A DNA stretch of 64,000 bases from Acetobacterium wieringae (GCF_001766835.1 NZ_LKEU01000024.1:57290-121289); one strand, 5' to 3'. Positions 8,936-17,825 are shown, counted from the first letter of the stretch. Numbers and translations: made by a program. Notes: generated from the sequence alone by a model not told the origin.

Positions 8936-10539
8936 AACGGCGCATTATGAGCTTTATCATCGTATTTTTAATAATTTTGCCGATGTCACTGATCGCAGCC
9001 ACTGAAGTTGTCAACCAGGAAGCTATCGTCAACAGTCCCCAGGATGTGCTGTTGATTTATGATCAGTTGGCGGTGGACACGGTTTATCGCAATAATCTCA
9101 GTGAGGTGGAAACCCTGCTGAGTTCGCTGTCGCAAACGGCCGAAATCGTGTCGATGGACGATTACCCTGGCGGGCGGCTGTTGGCTTATCAAAAAGTGAT
9201 TGTCCTGAAAAATACCCAAAACACCATCAATAATCCGGCCCTTATTGCGGATTGTCAGAACTATTCCGGAGCAATGATTTATATTGGTTTTGCAGCACCG
9301 GAATTGGTTCCCGGGCTGGCGGGTTTTCCCGTCAATCGTCAGCTGGGCCGAACCGTTTCGGTGAACCTCAATGGCTTGGCCATCAACAGTATCTGGATCG
9401 ATGAGTTGCAGGTGATTGATGCCACACCGGATTCTGGCGAAGTCACCATCGGAGTTGGAACAGCAAGCTATCCGTTTGCCAAAACCAGCGGCCAGCTGAC
9501 CTATGTTCCGACCTTTATCGGCCAGCCGGGGTTTACCCTGGGATTGGGAGAACTGCTGCAAGACTGGTTTGGACGAATTAACTCAGTCCATATGACCCTG
9601 TTGATTCCGGATATCTATCCTTTTTCGGATCTGAACATGGTGATTGAAACAGCTGATGCTTTTTACGCCAATGGCATCCCATTTACGCTTGGGGTGGCAC
9701 CGTTAGATGATAATATCGATTATCCGGCGATGGCCCGATTTTATCAGGTGCTCCGCTATGTACAGTCAAGAAATGGAACCATCTTGATTCACCGCCCCAG
9801 TCCGGCGACGGTGTCCGATAGCAGCACGGTGCTATCGGAAAAAATGTATACGGTTATTGCGAAGATGGTGGAAAATGGGGTGTATCCCTTGGGACTGGTA
9901 ACTGACGAAAGTTTGTTTTTTGATGCAGTCGATGCGGTTAATCCCCTCAATTTATTTTCATCAGGGATAATTATGTCGGATACCAGCATCGCTGCGCCGG
10001 GGCCAAAAGCAAGCTGGGCCCTGAATTCAGCCAGTATGGCAGTGACACTTGAAACCGTAATAAATAGCAGTAGTCAGAATCGTAATTTTGGCAACTACCC
10101 CATCAATACCACCATTGTCATGGCGCTACCGGAAAATAAGGACGTGCTGACTGCACAGCTGAATACCATCAATCAAAAATGGCTTTCTCTGACGAACTAT
10201 CGGCAGCTGGACAATCAGTGGACCATCGGACAGAATACCGTCATTAGTGGCCCGGCAGGGATTTGGGTCAATGGCCTTCCGGTTTCACTGACATATGACG
10301 AGGAACCCATCAGTGATGATTACGCATACCAGAAACCGCCGGAATACAGTCTGGAAAAAATTTTTACCGCAGGCAACGCCTTTTTACTGACAGTGGTGGG
10401 GATTATTATCGTGGTTTTTATCATCATTGTGGTTTTCAGCCGTCGGGTCTATCTCAACAAATTTCGAAAAGTGGTGGATCAGGAGCAAGACGATCAGCCA
10501 GTTAATCAAAATGATAAAAAGGAGGGCAACACCCCATGA
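8932..10539 (+). CDS. DUF2334 polysaccharide deacetylase-like membrane protein (PssB-like)
   Basis: 535 aa. A signal peptide or anchor spans residues 1-22, followed by a long extracytoplasmic region, one C-terminal TM (about 478-503) and a short charged cytoplasmic tail. The central part, MTLLIPDIYPFSDL, IPFTLGVAPLDDN and NGTILIHRPSP, matches the DUF2334/NodB-fold layout. The usual metal-binding DD and HxxxH residues are replaced or weak, so activity is uncertain. It may modify or guide the nascent polymer outside the cell. It overlaps both neighbours by 4 nt (ATGA), which indicates translational coupling. Confidence 0.75.
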   Translation: MKRRIMSFIIVFLIILPMSLIAATEVVNQEAIVNSPQDVLLIYDQLAVDTVYRNNLSEVETLLSSLSQTAEIVSMDDYPGGRLLAYQKVIVLKNTQNTINNPALIADCQNYSGAMIYIGFAAPELVPGLAGFPVNRQLGRTVSVNLNGLAINSIWIDELQVIDATPDSGEVTIGVGTASYPFAKTSGQLTYVPTFIGQPGFTLGLGELLQDWFGRINSVHMTLLIPDIYPFSDLNMVIETADAFYANGIPFTLGVAPLDDNIDYPAMARFYQVLRYVQSRNGTILIHRPSPATVSDSSTVLSEKMYTVIAKMVENGVYPLGLVTDESLFFDAVDAVNPLNLFSSGIIMSDTSIAAPGPKASWALNSASMAVTLETVINSSSQNRNFGNYPINTTIVMALPENKDVLTAQLNTINQKWLSLTNYRQLDNQWTIGQNTVISGPAGIWVNGLPVSLTYDEEPISDDYAYQKPPEYSLEKIFTAGNAFLLTVVGIIIVVFIIIVVFSRRVYLNKFRKVVDQEQDDQPVNQNDKKEGNTP

Positions 10540-11792
10540 ACGTATTTGATTATATAATGGTGATCAATATCTTTTTAATCTGGAGTCTCCTGTTTGTTAA
10601 CATTGTCCTGATTGTGGCCGGATATGTTTACTATCTTAAGGTGGAGCAGCAGAAACCGCCAGAAATATCCGGGGAGTACCCCTTTGTTTCGATTATGGTA
10701 CCAGCCCATAATGAAGGGGTGGTGATCGTCAAAACGGTGGCAGCACTGTTGGCCTTTGATTATCCCGAGGATCGCTACGAGATTATTGTGATCAATGATA
10801 ACTCATCCGATAACAGTGCTGAGCTACTCAAAGAAATCCAGGACGATAACCCCGGTCGCAATCTGGTTGTTATCAACACTGATAATATTACCGGTGGCAA
10901 GGGCAAATCCAATGCCCTGAATATCGGTTATCAGCAGGCTAAAGGCGAGTTTATCGCCATTTATGATGCCGACAATACCCCGGAACACAAGGCTCTGAGA
11001 TATCTTGCCGCTGAACTTAAGGCCGACGATTCGCTGGGGGCTGTGATTGGAAAATTCCGCACCCGGAATAAGGAGGTCAATCTGCTGACCCGCTTTATCA
11101 ATATTGAAACCCTCTCTTTTCAGTGGATGGCCCAGGCCGGGCGGTGGCAGCTGATGAAGCTGTGCACGATTCCGGGAACCAATTTTATTCTGCGTCGAAC
11201 CATCATCGAGGCAATCGGTGGATGGGACGAAAAGGCGGTGGCAGAAGACACCGAAATCAGCTTTCGGATCTATTTAATGGGCTATAAAATTAAATTCCAG
11301 CCCAAGGCGGTGACCTGGGAACAGGAACCCCAAACCATGGGGGTCTGGTTTAGACAGCGAACCCGTTGGGTCAAGGGCAATGTTTATGTGCTGATAAAAA
11401 ATATTGGTTATCTGGTTGATAAAGAGGCCAGAAAAATCCGCTTTGATATTTTTTATTTCCTATCCACTTACTTTTTGCTTTTAACGGCACTGGTGGTGTC
11501 GGATATTATCTTTTTTATGAATATGGCCGGGCTGGTTTCCACTTCCATCCAGGGATTTAGCAACCTGCTCTGGTTTACCGCTTTCGTGATGTTTGTTTTG
11601 GGGGTATTTATTGCCCTGACAACGGAGAAAGGCGAGATGAGTGTCGCCAATTTCTTTATCATCGCCCTGATGTATTTTACCTATTGTCAGATGTGGATCA
11701 TCGTAACGGTGTATGGGGTCTATCAGTATTTTAAAGACCGGATTAAAAAGCAGGACAGCAAATGGTATAAAACCGAGCGCTTCCAGGGCTGA
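10536..11792 (+). CDS. BcsA-like family 2 glycosyltransferase, polymer synthase without PilZ (PssC-like)
   Basis: Processive membrane GT2 of 418 aa that polymerises and extrudes an exopolysaccharide. One or two N-terminal TM segments, a cytoplasmic GT-A domain and about three to four C-terminal TM segments are visible. Synthase motifs are complete: D88 in INDNSSD, DAD (144-146), AED in place of TED (236-238) and QRTRW (274-278, the QxxRW motif). The protein ends soon after the last TM, so the c-di-GMP-binding PilZ domain of BcsA is absent. Regulation is therefore likely through the degenerate GGDEF protein at 14113. It overlaps the DUF2334 gene by ATGA; a palindromic repeat separates it from the BcsB-like gene. 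Confidence 0.9.
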   Translation: MNVFDYIMVINIFLIWSLLFVNIVLIVAGYVYYLKVEQQKPPEISGEYPFVSIMVPAHNEGVVIVKTVAALLAFDYPEDRYEIIVINDNSSDNSAELLKEIQDDNPGRNLVVINTDNITGGKGKSNALNIGYQQAKGEFIAIYDADNTPEHKALRYLAAELKADDSLGAVIGKFRTRNKEVNLLTRFINIETLSFQWMAQAGRWQLMKLCTIPGTNFILRRTIIEAIGGWDEKAVAEDTEISFRIYLMGYKIKFQPKAVTWEQEPQTMGVWFRQRTRWVKGNVYVLIKNIGYLVDKEARKIRFDIFYFLSTYFLLLTALVVSDIIFFMNMAGLVSTSIQGFSNLLWFTAFVMFVLGVFIALTTEKGEMSVANFFIIALMYFTYCQMWIIVTVYGVYQYFKDRIKKQDSKWYKTERFQG

Positions 11793-11854
11793 AATAGTAA
11801 TCAATGATATAGGTAATTGCGAAATGAAAAAGCACCGAGCAATGGTTGCTTTGG

Positions 11855-11949
11855 GTGCAGTTTCCACAAACAATTTTGTAACGTGTAGGCGAACAGTTCA
11901 GAGAACTGTCCGCCGTACAGTGTAAAAATTGTTTCGTGCGAAACTGGGC
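11855..11949. repeat. Palindromic intergenic repeat, family P, copy 1
   Basis: About 95 bp forming one long imperfect hairpin in the 212-bp gap between the pssC-like and pssD-like genes. A 29-bp stretch (11868-11896) is identical, in inverted orientation, to 22816-22844. The arms include AAACAATTTT and AAAATTGTTT. No ORF and no terminator T-run are present. It looks like a REP or small MITE-type element inside a transcription unit. Confidence 0.8.
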
Positions 11950-12004
11950 GCAAAGCTGACGGCAGTTTTGCAAACGCCTATCAACGATATAATAGGAGGA
12001 GAAA

Positions 12005-14116
12005 ATGAAACGATCGACGATTACAATAGTTTTGCTGGTTTTGCTGTTGGGGCTATTGATTGAGCCGGCCAGTGCGGCCAACTTTGGTGGGGTGCCCCAG
12101 TCTGATCTACGGACCGAACCCCAGACCTTTGTCACCAGTTTTTCGGATCAATCGATGAAGGGTTTGTTTTCGACCGCCGAACAAACCTTCTGGATTGCCA
12201 AAGACTGGGATGTGGAAACCGTCCTTTTGCATCTGGAATACCGGGCCACCCAATTGGCAGACACCCAGCTATCCAGTCTGACGGTGGCCATTAATGGGAC
12301 ATATTTTTATTCATTACGGCCGGCTGATAATTCCGGCAACCGGCATGGCATTGATATTTATGTACCGCTGGAGTTGCTCCAGCAAGGTTACAATAATATC
12401 CGGATTGATGGCTATATGCGAACCCAGAATGCCCTGCCCTGTGTGGATGATGTCAGCGAAGCCAACTGGTTGGATCTTTTCAAGGAATCAACCGTTTCGG
12501 TACGATTTGATAAAAACGCTTTTACCACCAGTATTGCCTCCTTCTATAATCGTTTTTTTGAGGTGGATGCTTTGCGCTATGGAGAATCGGCCTTTATCAT
12601 TTCGGATTCAGATAGTCCGGCGGAGCTGAATGCGGCGCTCCTGGGCGTTTCCGGGATCTCCAACCAGACGATTTATACTGACGGTTATTTTCCGATTTTG
12701 ACTCTCAGTGATCCCGCTGGGAATCTTTCCCGGAATCGGATCATCATTGCCCGGTATGATCAGTTACCGGAAAACTACCGGAACCAGGCTGACCAGAACG
12801 GTATCGATGATGAGAATGCTGTGCTGGTTTTGCTTAATGAAGGGTCAGGAATTAATACCCTGATCATTACTGCCAAAAACGACGTGGCCCTGATCAATGC
12901 CGGTCGGATGTTGGGAAACCCGGCCTTGATGAACCAGTTGCAGGCGCCGGTAAAATTGCTGGGAAAAACCGAAGATATTAAAACCGAAGTCTATGAAGCG
13001 GAAACCTATATCAGTTTTGCCGGTTCAGAAGGAAGCTATTACAATGGAGCCTTTCATCAGGTCAAGGAGTTTACCATCAATTACCCGGCCAACCGAAGCC
13101 TGACCAATGCCAGTGAATTTTACCTGAATTACCGCTATTCAGAAAATCTCGACTTTGACCGGTCGCTGATGACGGTATCTATCAATGATGTTCCCGTCGG
13201 CAGCAGAAAACTCTCTCAGAGTAAGGCGGGCGGCGATGAGGCCACCATCCCGATTCCCATCGACATTGATATTGGTAGTTCCTTCCAGGTCAAGGTAACC
13301 TTTGATCTGGAAATAAAAGAGCTGTGGTGCAGCTTGCGGCAGGGGGACATGCCCTGGGCCTACCTCACGCCAAACACAATGTTAAAAATTAACTCCGTGA
13401 CCAGTCAGGATCTGATTTTTGAAAATTATCCAGCCCCCTTTGTGACTGATTACAGTTATAATGCGGTCAGTTTGGTGGTGCCCGATCAGCTGGATGGTGA
13501 AACCGCCAACCTGCTGGCCAAAATGTTCCGGGTGATGGGTCGTTATACCAGGGGAAATACCGGGGAGTTAACGGTTCTTTACCCTGACGAAATGAATGAA
13601 ATAGCACTCTATTCTAATATTATTGCGGTGGGAACCTACGAGAACAACAGTTTTATTAAGAGTAATAATGACAAACTATATTTTAAGTTCAGCGAAGATG
13701 GCACCACCTTCTTGTCCAATGAGAAACTGGTCATCGACCCAACTTACGGCAAAACCCTGGGGTCGGCCCAGCTGTTGACTTCCCTATACAGCAAACCCGG
13801 TCGGGCCAGCCTGATGGTGGTGGCCCCGAATCAGACCGGTCTGGTGGCGATTGGCAATAATCTGGGCGAAATGAAAAACCTGGGGCGATTATCGGGGGAT
13901 GCTGCGTTAGCCGATACCAATGGCAATGTCCAGAGTTATCGCTTTAAAGCGCCGAAAAATCCCACCATTGCGGTGGTACAGCAAATTTCGGTAAACCAGG
14001 AAGCCCAGATTTTTCTGCTGGTCAGCATTATGGTTATTATTCTGCTGGCAGCAGGTCTGATTATGGTGGTAAGGAAGAACGGCATTGAGCTTAAGAAGGG
14101 AGGTTGGCGAAAATGA
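12005..14116 (+). CDS. BcsB-like polysaccharide synthase accessory protein (PssD-like)
   Basis: 703 aa. An N-terminal signal peptide ends near ASAANFG (residue about 26), a very long extracytoplasmic part made of repeated carbohydrate-binding/flavodoxin-like modules as in BcsB follows (for example NLDFDRSLMTVSINDVPVGS), and a single C-terminal TM (about 674-695) carries the tail RKNGIELKKGGWRK. In cellulose synthase the BcsB C-terminal helix packs on BcsA and the outer domain guides the chain; the same role is inferred here with the GT2 at 10536. A strong AGGAGG site precedes the ATG. The stop overlaps the next start as ATGA. Confidence 0.83.
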   Translation: MKRSTITIVLLVLLLGLLIEPASAANFGGVPQSDLRTEPQTFVTSFSDQSMKGLFSTAEQTFWIAKDWDVETVLLHLEYRATQLADTQLSSLTVAINGTYFYSLRPADNSGNRHGIDIYVPLELLQQGYNNIRIDGYMRTQNALPCVDDVSEANWLDLFKESTVSVRFDKNAFTTSIASFYNRFFEVDALRYGESAFIISDSDSPAELNAALLGVSGISNQTIYTDGYFPILTLSDPAGNLSRNRIIIARYDQLPENYRNQADQNGIDDENAVLVLLNEGSGINTLIITAKNDVALINAGRMLGNPALMNQLQAPVKLLGKTEDIKTEVYEAETYISFAGSEGSYYNGAFHQVKEFTINYPANRSLTNASEFYLNYRYSENLDFDRSLMTVSINDVPVGSRKLSQSKAGGDEATIPIPIDIDIGSSFQVKVTFDLEIKELWCSLRQGDMPWAYLTPNTMLKINSVTSQDLIFENYPAPFVTDYSYNAVSLVVPDQLDGETANLLAKMFRVMGRYTRGNTGELTVLYPDEMNEIALYSNIIAVGTYENNSFIKSNNDKLYFKFSEDGTTFLSNEKLVIDPTYGKTLGSAQLLTSLYSKPGRASLMVVAPNQTGLVAIGNNLGEMKNLGRLSGDAALADTNGNVQSYRFKAPKNPTIAVVQQISVNQEAQIFLLVSIMVIILLAAGLIMVVRKNGIELKKGGWRK

Positions 14117-14976
14117 AAAATCGCGATCATGTATTATCTGATCTGGGGATTGTATTTTTTCTGGTACTGACCTTCGTCACCATTACCTTTACCGCCCAGG
14201 ATGCTGACCATTATGTTCAAAACCTGGTAATGTTGAATGTGACCTTTCTGGTGATCTTAATTACTTATTTCAGCAATATCACCCTGGGTCTGGTGACCAA
14301 CGGCGTGGTGATCTTTTTCTATATATCCTATACGATTTTTCTGGTGCTGGTAAACGGTGAGCCGCTGACCGCCTCCTCCTATTTCTGGATTGTGCTGTTG
14401 CCCCTGTACACCTATGTCGTCAGCTTGATGACCAGCAGAAATCAGGCACTACAGAATCGGGTTAATGAACTTGAAGATGAAAATGTCAGCTTATCGACGG
14501 TGGATCCGGACACCGGCCTGCGAAACTTTCGGACCCTGGTCAGCGATGCCAAAATTTTTATTGGGATGTCAAAGCGGGGACAGATCGAGTTATCCCTGAT
14601 GATGATCAAATTTCGGCACTATAAAGAGATCAAACGAATTTTGGGTGAAGAACGGCTGCCGTTGTTTATCCGTCAGATGACTGAGGTTTTGCATCGCAGT
14701 CTCCGGGCAGAGGATACCTTGTACCTGATTGAAAAAGAGGATATCATCTTTGGTCTGTTTTTGATTACCGATACCGCCGGAACCAGAATTGTTGAAAAGC
14801 GGATCAGAGATCATATGAAAACCGAAGAGTTTTATACCATTACGGCTCCCTACGAGGTAGAAATTGATTTAAAAATCGGGGTCTTTCATTGTGATAATTG
14901 TAAGAATGGCGAGATGGTTTCGCCGCTGGAATTTATTGAAAAGGCCCGAAAAGAAATGGAATACGATGTCGGCTAA
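14113..14976 (+). CDS. 4-TM degenerate GGDEF protein with intact I-site (PssE/PelD-like c-di-GMP receptor)
   Basis: 287 aa. Four TM segments in the first ~110 residues are followed by a coiled-coil linker (QNRVNELEDENVSLS) and a GGDEF-fold domain starting at DPDTGLRNF. Where the active site GGDEF should be, the sequence reads EKEDI (residues 207-211), so cyclase activity is not expected. Exactly five residues before it stands RAED (198-201), which matches the RxxD inhibitory I-site at its canonical spacing. It is therefore a predicted membrane c-di-GMP sensor for the PilZ-less synthase, as known for PelD and Listeria PssE. ATG 14113 is chosen over TTG 14104 because of AAGGGAGG upstream and the ATGA overlap. 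Confidence 0.85.
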   Translation: MKNRDHVLSDLGIVFFLVLTFVTITFTAQDADHYVQNLVMLNVTFLVILITYFSNITLGLVTNGVVIFFYISYTIFLVLVNGEPLTASSYFWIVLLPLYTYVVSLMTSRNQALQNRVNELEDENVSLSTVDPDTGLRNFRTLVSDAKIFIGMSKRGQIELSLMMIKFRHYKEIKRILGEERLPLFIRQMTEVLHRSLRAEDTLYLIEKEDIIFGLFLITDTAGTRIVEKRIRDHMKTEEFYTITAPYEVEIDLKIGVFHCDNCKNGEMVSPLEFIEKARKEMEYDVG

Positions 14977-14997
14977 GGGGCTAATACCCGGGAACTC

Positions 14998-15037
14998 AAA
15001 AGACCAGTTATTGCGTCACAATAGCTGGTCTTTTTAT
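14998..15037 (+). terminator. Intrinsic terminator between convergent operons
   Basis: AAAAGACCAG ... CTGGTCTTTTT with an AT-rich run; the stem continues inward as TTATT/AATAG. It ends the pss-like operon 22 nt after its last stop and abuts the stop of the convergent wecB. The reverse T-run is short, so the minus-strand effect is weaker. Confidence 0.88.
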
Positions 15038-16158
15038 TATTTTTTAAAATAAGCCGCAATGGCCTGACAGATGCGCAAGGCGGCCCTGCCGTCGCCATAG
15101 GGGTTGACCGCCTGGGCCATGGTCTGGTAAGCCAGAGGGTCATCCAGCAGATGCTGGGTGATCCGGATGATATCGGCTTTCACCACGCCGCCCATGACAA
15201 CGGTTCCGGCGGCGACGGCTTCCGGGCGTTCGGTTTCCTTACGCAGTACCACCACTGGCTTTCCCAGAGCCGGAGCTTCCTCCTGAATGCCGCCGGAATC
15301 GGTGAGCACCAGGTAGGCCCGGCCCATCAGGTTGGACATTTCCTCATAGTCCAGCGGGGTAAGAATATGAACCCGGTCAAGATCAGCTAATAATGGCAGG
15401 GCTGTTTCGGCAATCAGCGGATTGGGGTGCATCGGAAAGACCACTTCCACATCCGGATTAGCCAGCACCAGTTCCCGGATGGCAGAAAAAATCTCTACCA
15501 TCGGGGCACCGATATTTTCCCGGCGATGAGAAGTCAATAAGATGACCCGGCGTGTGTCATAGTCAATGGCGTTAAGGATCGGGTTGACAAACTGGTAGTT
15601 GTCCTTGACGGTCATTAATAAGGCATCAATGACCGTATTCCCGGTAATGACGATCCGGTTTTCGGGAATGTCTTCGCAGATCAGATTATCCCGATTGCCA
15701 ACAGTGGGCGAAAAATGCAGATCCCCCAGCTGACTGATCAGGGTCCGGTTCATTTCCTCCGGGTAGGGGGAGTATTTATTTTTGGTTCGCAAACCAGCTT
15801 CGACATGGCCAATCGAGATTTGTTCATAAAAAGCCGACAGGGCAGCGGCAAAGGCCGTGGTGGTATCGCCATGAACCAGAATCATATCCGGGGATTCAGC
15901 CTCGAGAATTGGTTTCAGTTCATTGAGAATACTGGCAGTGAGATAACAAAGGGTTTGTCCGGGCTTCATCAGATTCAAATCATAATCGGCGGTGATCGCA
16001 AAAAGTGCCAGCACCTGATCCAGCATTTCCCGGTGCTGGGCTGTCAGGGTGACCAGGGTCTGAAAACGGGGATCTTTTTTTAAGGCAATCACCAGAGGCG
16101 CCATTTTGATGGCCTCCGGCCGGGTTCCAAAAAGAAGCATGACTTTAATTTTTTTCAT
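15037..16158 (-). CDS. wecB: UDP-N-acetylglucosamine 2-epimerase, non-hydrolysing (copy 1)
   Basis: Converts UDP-GlcNAc to UDP-ManNAc in the cytoplasm. 373 aa, normal length. Motifs are FGTRPEAIKMAPL, VHGDTTTAFAAALSAFY, VGHVEAGLRT, TSHRRENIG and LTDSGGIQEEAPALGKPVVVLR. ATG 16158 is chosen because GAGGGAG stands 4 nt upstream (in-frame upstream ATGs at 16185 and 16176 lack a site). It is the last gene of a minus-strand operon, directly after the GH8-like gene and convergent to the pss-like operon. This position suggests that it makes UDP-ManNAc for that polymer. A related epimerase occurs at 54941. Confidence 0.95.
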   Translation of the reverse strand: MKKIKVMLLFGTRPEAIKMAPLVIALKKDPRFQTLVTLTAQHREMLDQVLALFAITADYDLNLMKPGQTLCYLTASILNELKPILEAESPDMILVHGDTTTAFAAALSAFYEQISIGHVEAGLRTKNKYSPYPEEMNRTLISQLGDLHFSPTVGNRDNLICEDIPENRIVITGNTVIDALLMTVKDNYQFVNPILNAIDYDTRRVILLTSHRRENIGAPMVEIFSAIRELVLANPDVEVVFPMHPNPLIAETALPLLADLDRVHILTPLDYEEMSNLMGRAYLVLTDSGGIQEEAPALGKPVVVLRKETERPEAVAAGTVVMGGVVKADIIRITQHLLDDPLAYQTMAQAVNPYGDGRAALRICQAIAAYFKK

Positions 16159-16198
16159 TTTACTCCCTCTCATCATGTTTGTCATATCGTCGAAGCGA

Positions 16199-17356
16199 TC
16201 ACTTGTTATAAACCAGACCCAGCAGAGCCTGGAGGTTGTCGTAGGAATAGGCGTTATTGTTGTAGCCGAAACCGCCGTATAAGGGACTGAGGGGATCGCT
16301 GTTCTGATGCTTTTTTAACTGGCTCAGGGCGTTGCCGGTTAAAAATTCATTCCCCAGGGCGGCGCCAATCTGGGCGGTAAGACCGTAGGCGGCCGACGAT
16401 TCCTGAGCGTCCAGGGCGGCTCCAGTTTGGGGATCGTAATAGGAGTAAAGGGTTCCACTGGCGGTGCGCTCTTCCAGCCATTCGACAGACTGTTGCGAAT
16501 AAATCCCGGCTTGAGCCAGATTCAGCATCGCCATCAGGCTGTCGAGAATGTTTATTTTTCCATCAGCATCGCTGTATTTTTTTTTAAACGGATCATAGCT
16601 TTTATGATAAAGCGGCAAGCTTTCGCCAATAAAGCTGCCCAGTAGAATTTCTTGATTGATGGTGACAGCCGGGGTCATTTCAGGCTTGGCCGCCGCCAGC
16701 ATCTGGATGGCCGAGAGATTGATATAGGCCACCTCCACGGTTTTATCCTGGGTGGGGCTGGCACTGCTGTAATAATTAACCAGGTAGCCGGACTGAAATC
16801 CCTTTAAGGGCAATTGATTTTCCAGAGTTTTAAAAATTTCTGCGGCAGCATCATTATGAGGCCATTGGTTTTTGGACAGGGCCAGGGTTTGGTAAATCCG
16901 CAGATCATCAATGGTGGCCGAAACATCGGTGATCGGATTGCTGTTTTCGACAATCCGCCACAATAAGATATCATCAACCATCAGATAATTTTTAATATAG
17001 TTGGCAGTGTCGTTAAATAGTTTTTGATCGCCAGTTAAGCGGGCATATTCCAATAACAGTCCCATCGATTCAGAAAGTACTTCATGACCAGCTGATAAGT
17101 CCCCGGTTTGGGCAGTGCTCTGATAATTGGTGTAAATACCGCCATATGGTGAGGTCAGGTGATCGTCGATAAAGGCCCGACAATTAAGCGCTTCCCGGGA
17201 AAGCGGGTCGACTGGAATCAGCGGTTCCGAAACAAGGGTGGTGTAATTAGCCAATTTAGTATTATCCTCGGTGTGGGGCAGTAAATTTACCCACAGTAAA
17301 ACAATCAAGCCGGTCAGGACAACAAAGATAAACGATCGTCTAAGCGTTTTTGCCAT
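16199..17356 (-). CDS. Membrane-anchored GH8-like glycosidase (PssZ-like)
   Basis: 385 aa: N-terminal signal anchor (residues about 8-25), then an (alpha/alpha)6-barrel-type glycosyl hydrolase domain facing outside. The GH8 general-acid motif region reads HEVLSESMGLLLEYA (Glu96), and the second conserved acidic region reads SATIDDLRIYQTL (Asp150/151). The later SAAYGLTAQIG and GGFGYN segments also fit the barrel. In Listeria a GH8-type protein, PssZ, degrades the Pss polymer. Here it lies between the 2-epimerase and the exporter genes and faces the pss-like operon. It starts inside the yjjB-like gene (17-nt overlap). The polymer specificity is inferred. Confidence 0.78.
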   Translation of the reverse strand: MAKTLRRSFIFVVLTGLIVLLWVNLLPHTEDNTKLANYTTLVSEPLIPVDPLSREALNCRAFIDDHLTSPYGGIYTNYQSTAQTGDLSAGHEVLSESMGLLLEYARLTGDQKLFNDTANYIKNYLMVDDILLWRIVENSNPITDVSATIDDLRIYQTLALSKNQWPHNDAAAEIFKTLENQLPLKGFQSGYLVNYYSSASPTQDKTVEVAYINLSAIQMLAAAKPEMTPAVTINQEILLGSFIGESLPLYHKSYDPFKKKYSDADGKINILDSLMAMLNLAQAGIYSQQSVEWLEERTASGTLYSYYDPQTGAALDAQESSAAYGLTAQIGAALGNEFLTGNALSQLKKHQNSDPLSPLYGGFGYNNNAYSYDNLQALLGLVYNK

Positions 17357-17825
17357 GTTTTCGCTTCTTTCCTATTTTTGAAGAACCGCGCAGCATCACC
17401 TTTCGAACCAGGTTGACCGTTGAAGAAATCATAATGATCCCCACGGCCAGGGCACCCGAAATCAGCAGGGTGTGTACCCCGGTGGTGATGCCAAGATCCA
17501 TTTCGCCGTTGATAAAATAGAGCATCGTATAGTAAATGCCGCCACCGGGAACCAGTGGAATCAGGGCTACCGCCAGATAAATGGTGGTCGGCGATTTGGT
17601 CAACCGGGCCAGCACCTCAGCATAAAGGGAGATGGCAATGGTAGCCAGCAGATAGAGAATGACATCATTGCTGATGACCAGCTGACAAACGACATAAACC
17701 AGTTGGCCCAGCAGCCCTCCCAGAGCCGAAAGCAGCAGCTTGTTGCGGGGAATATTAAAGACGATGGCAAAGGCCAGGGAGGCTCCAAAGGCATATAGAC
17801 AGGGTGTGATATAATTCATTTTCAA
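17340..17825 (-). CDS. Threonine/serine exporter family, small subunit (YjjB/ThrE-C type)
   Basis: 161 aa, about four to five TM segments (ThrE_2/DUF3815 family), with the family's AGxxxRNKLLLSALGG-like region (AIVFNIPRNKLLLSALGG) and PLVPGGGIYYTML. It forms a two-subunit inner-membrane exporter with the YjjP-type protein encoded just upstream (4-nt overlap). Substrates in characterised relatives are threonine, serine or dicarboxylates; the substrate here is unknown. The last 17 nt overlap the glycosidase gene. Confidence 0.85.
   Translation of the reverse strand: MKMNYITPCLYAFGASLAFAIVFNIPRNKLLLSALGGLLGQLVYVVCQLVISNDVILYLLATIAISLYAEVLARLTKSPTTIYLAVALIPLVPGGGIYYTMLYFINGEMDLGITTGVHTLLISGALAVGIIMISSTVNLVRKVMLRGSSKIGKKRKHGKNA

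Noticed and set aside
10536..11792. Cellulose synthase BcsA with c-di-GMP control
   Set aside because: Protein ends without a PilZ domain, and the neighbours match Pss-like rather than Bcs operons; product called polymer synthase only.
11713..11925. Small ORF over the gap after the GT2 gene
   Set aside because: Lies in the end of the GT2 gene and the family P hairpin; codons ending in RRTVQRTVRRTV are repeat translation.
14104..14112. TTG start for the degenerate GGDEF protein
   Set aside because: ATG 14113 overlaps the upstream stop as ATGA and has AAGGGAGG at correct distance.
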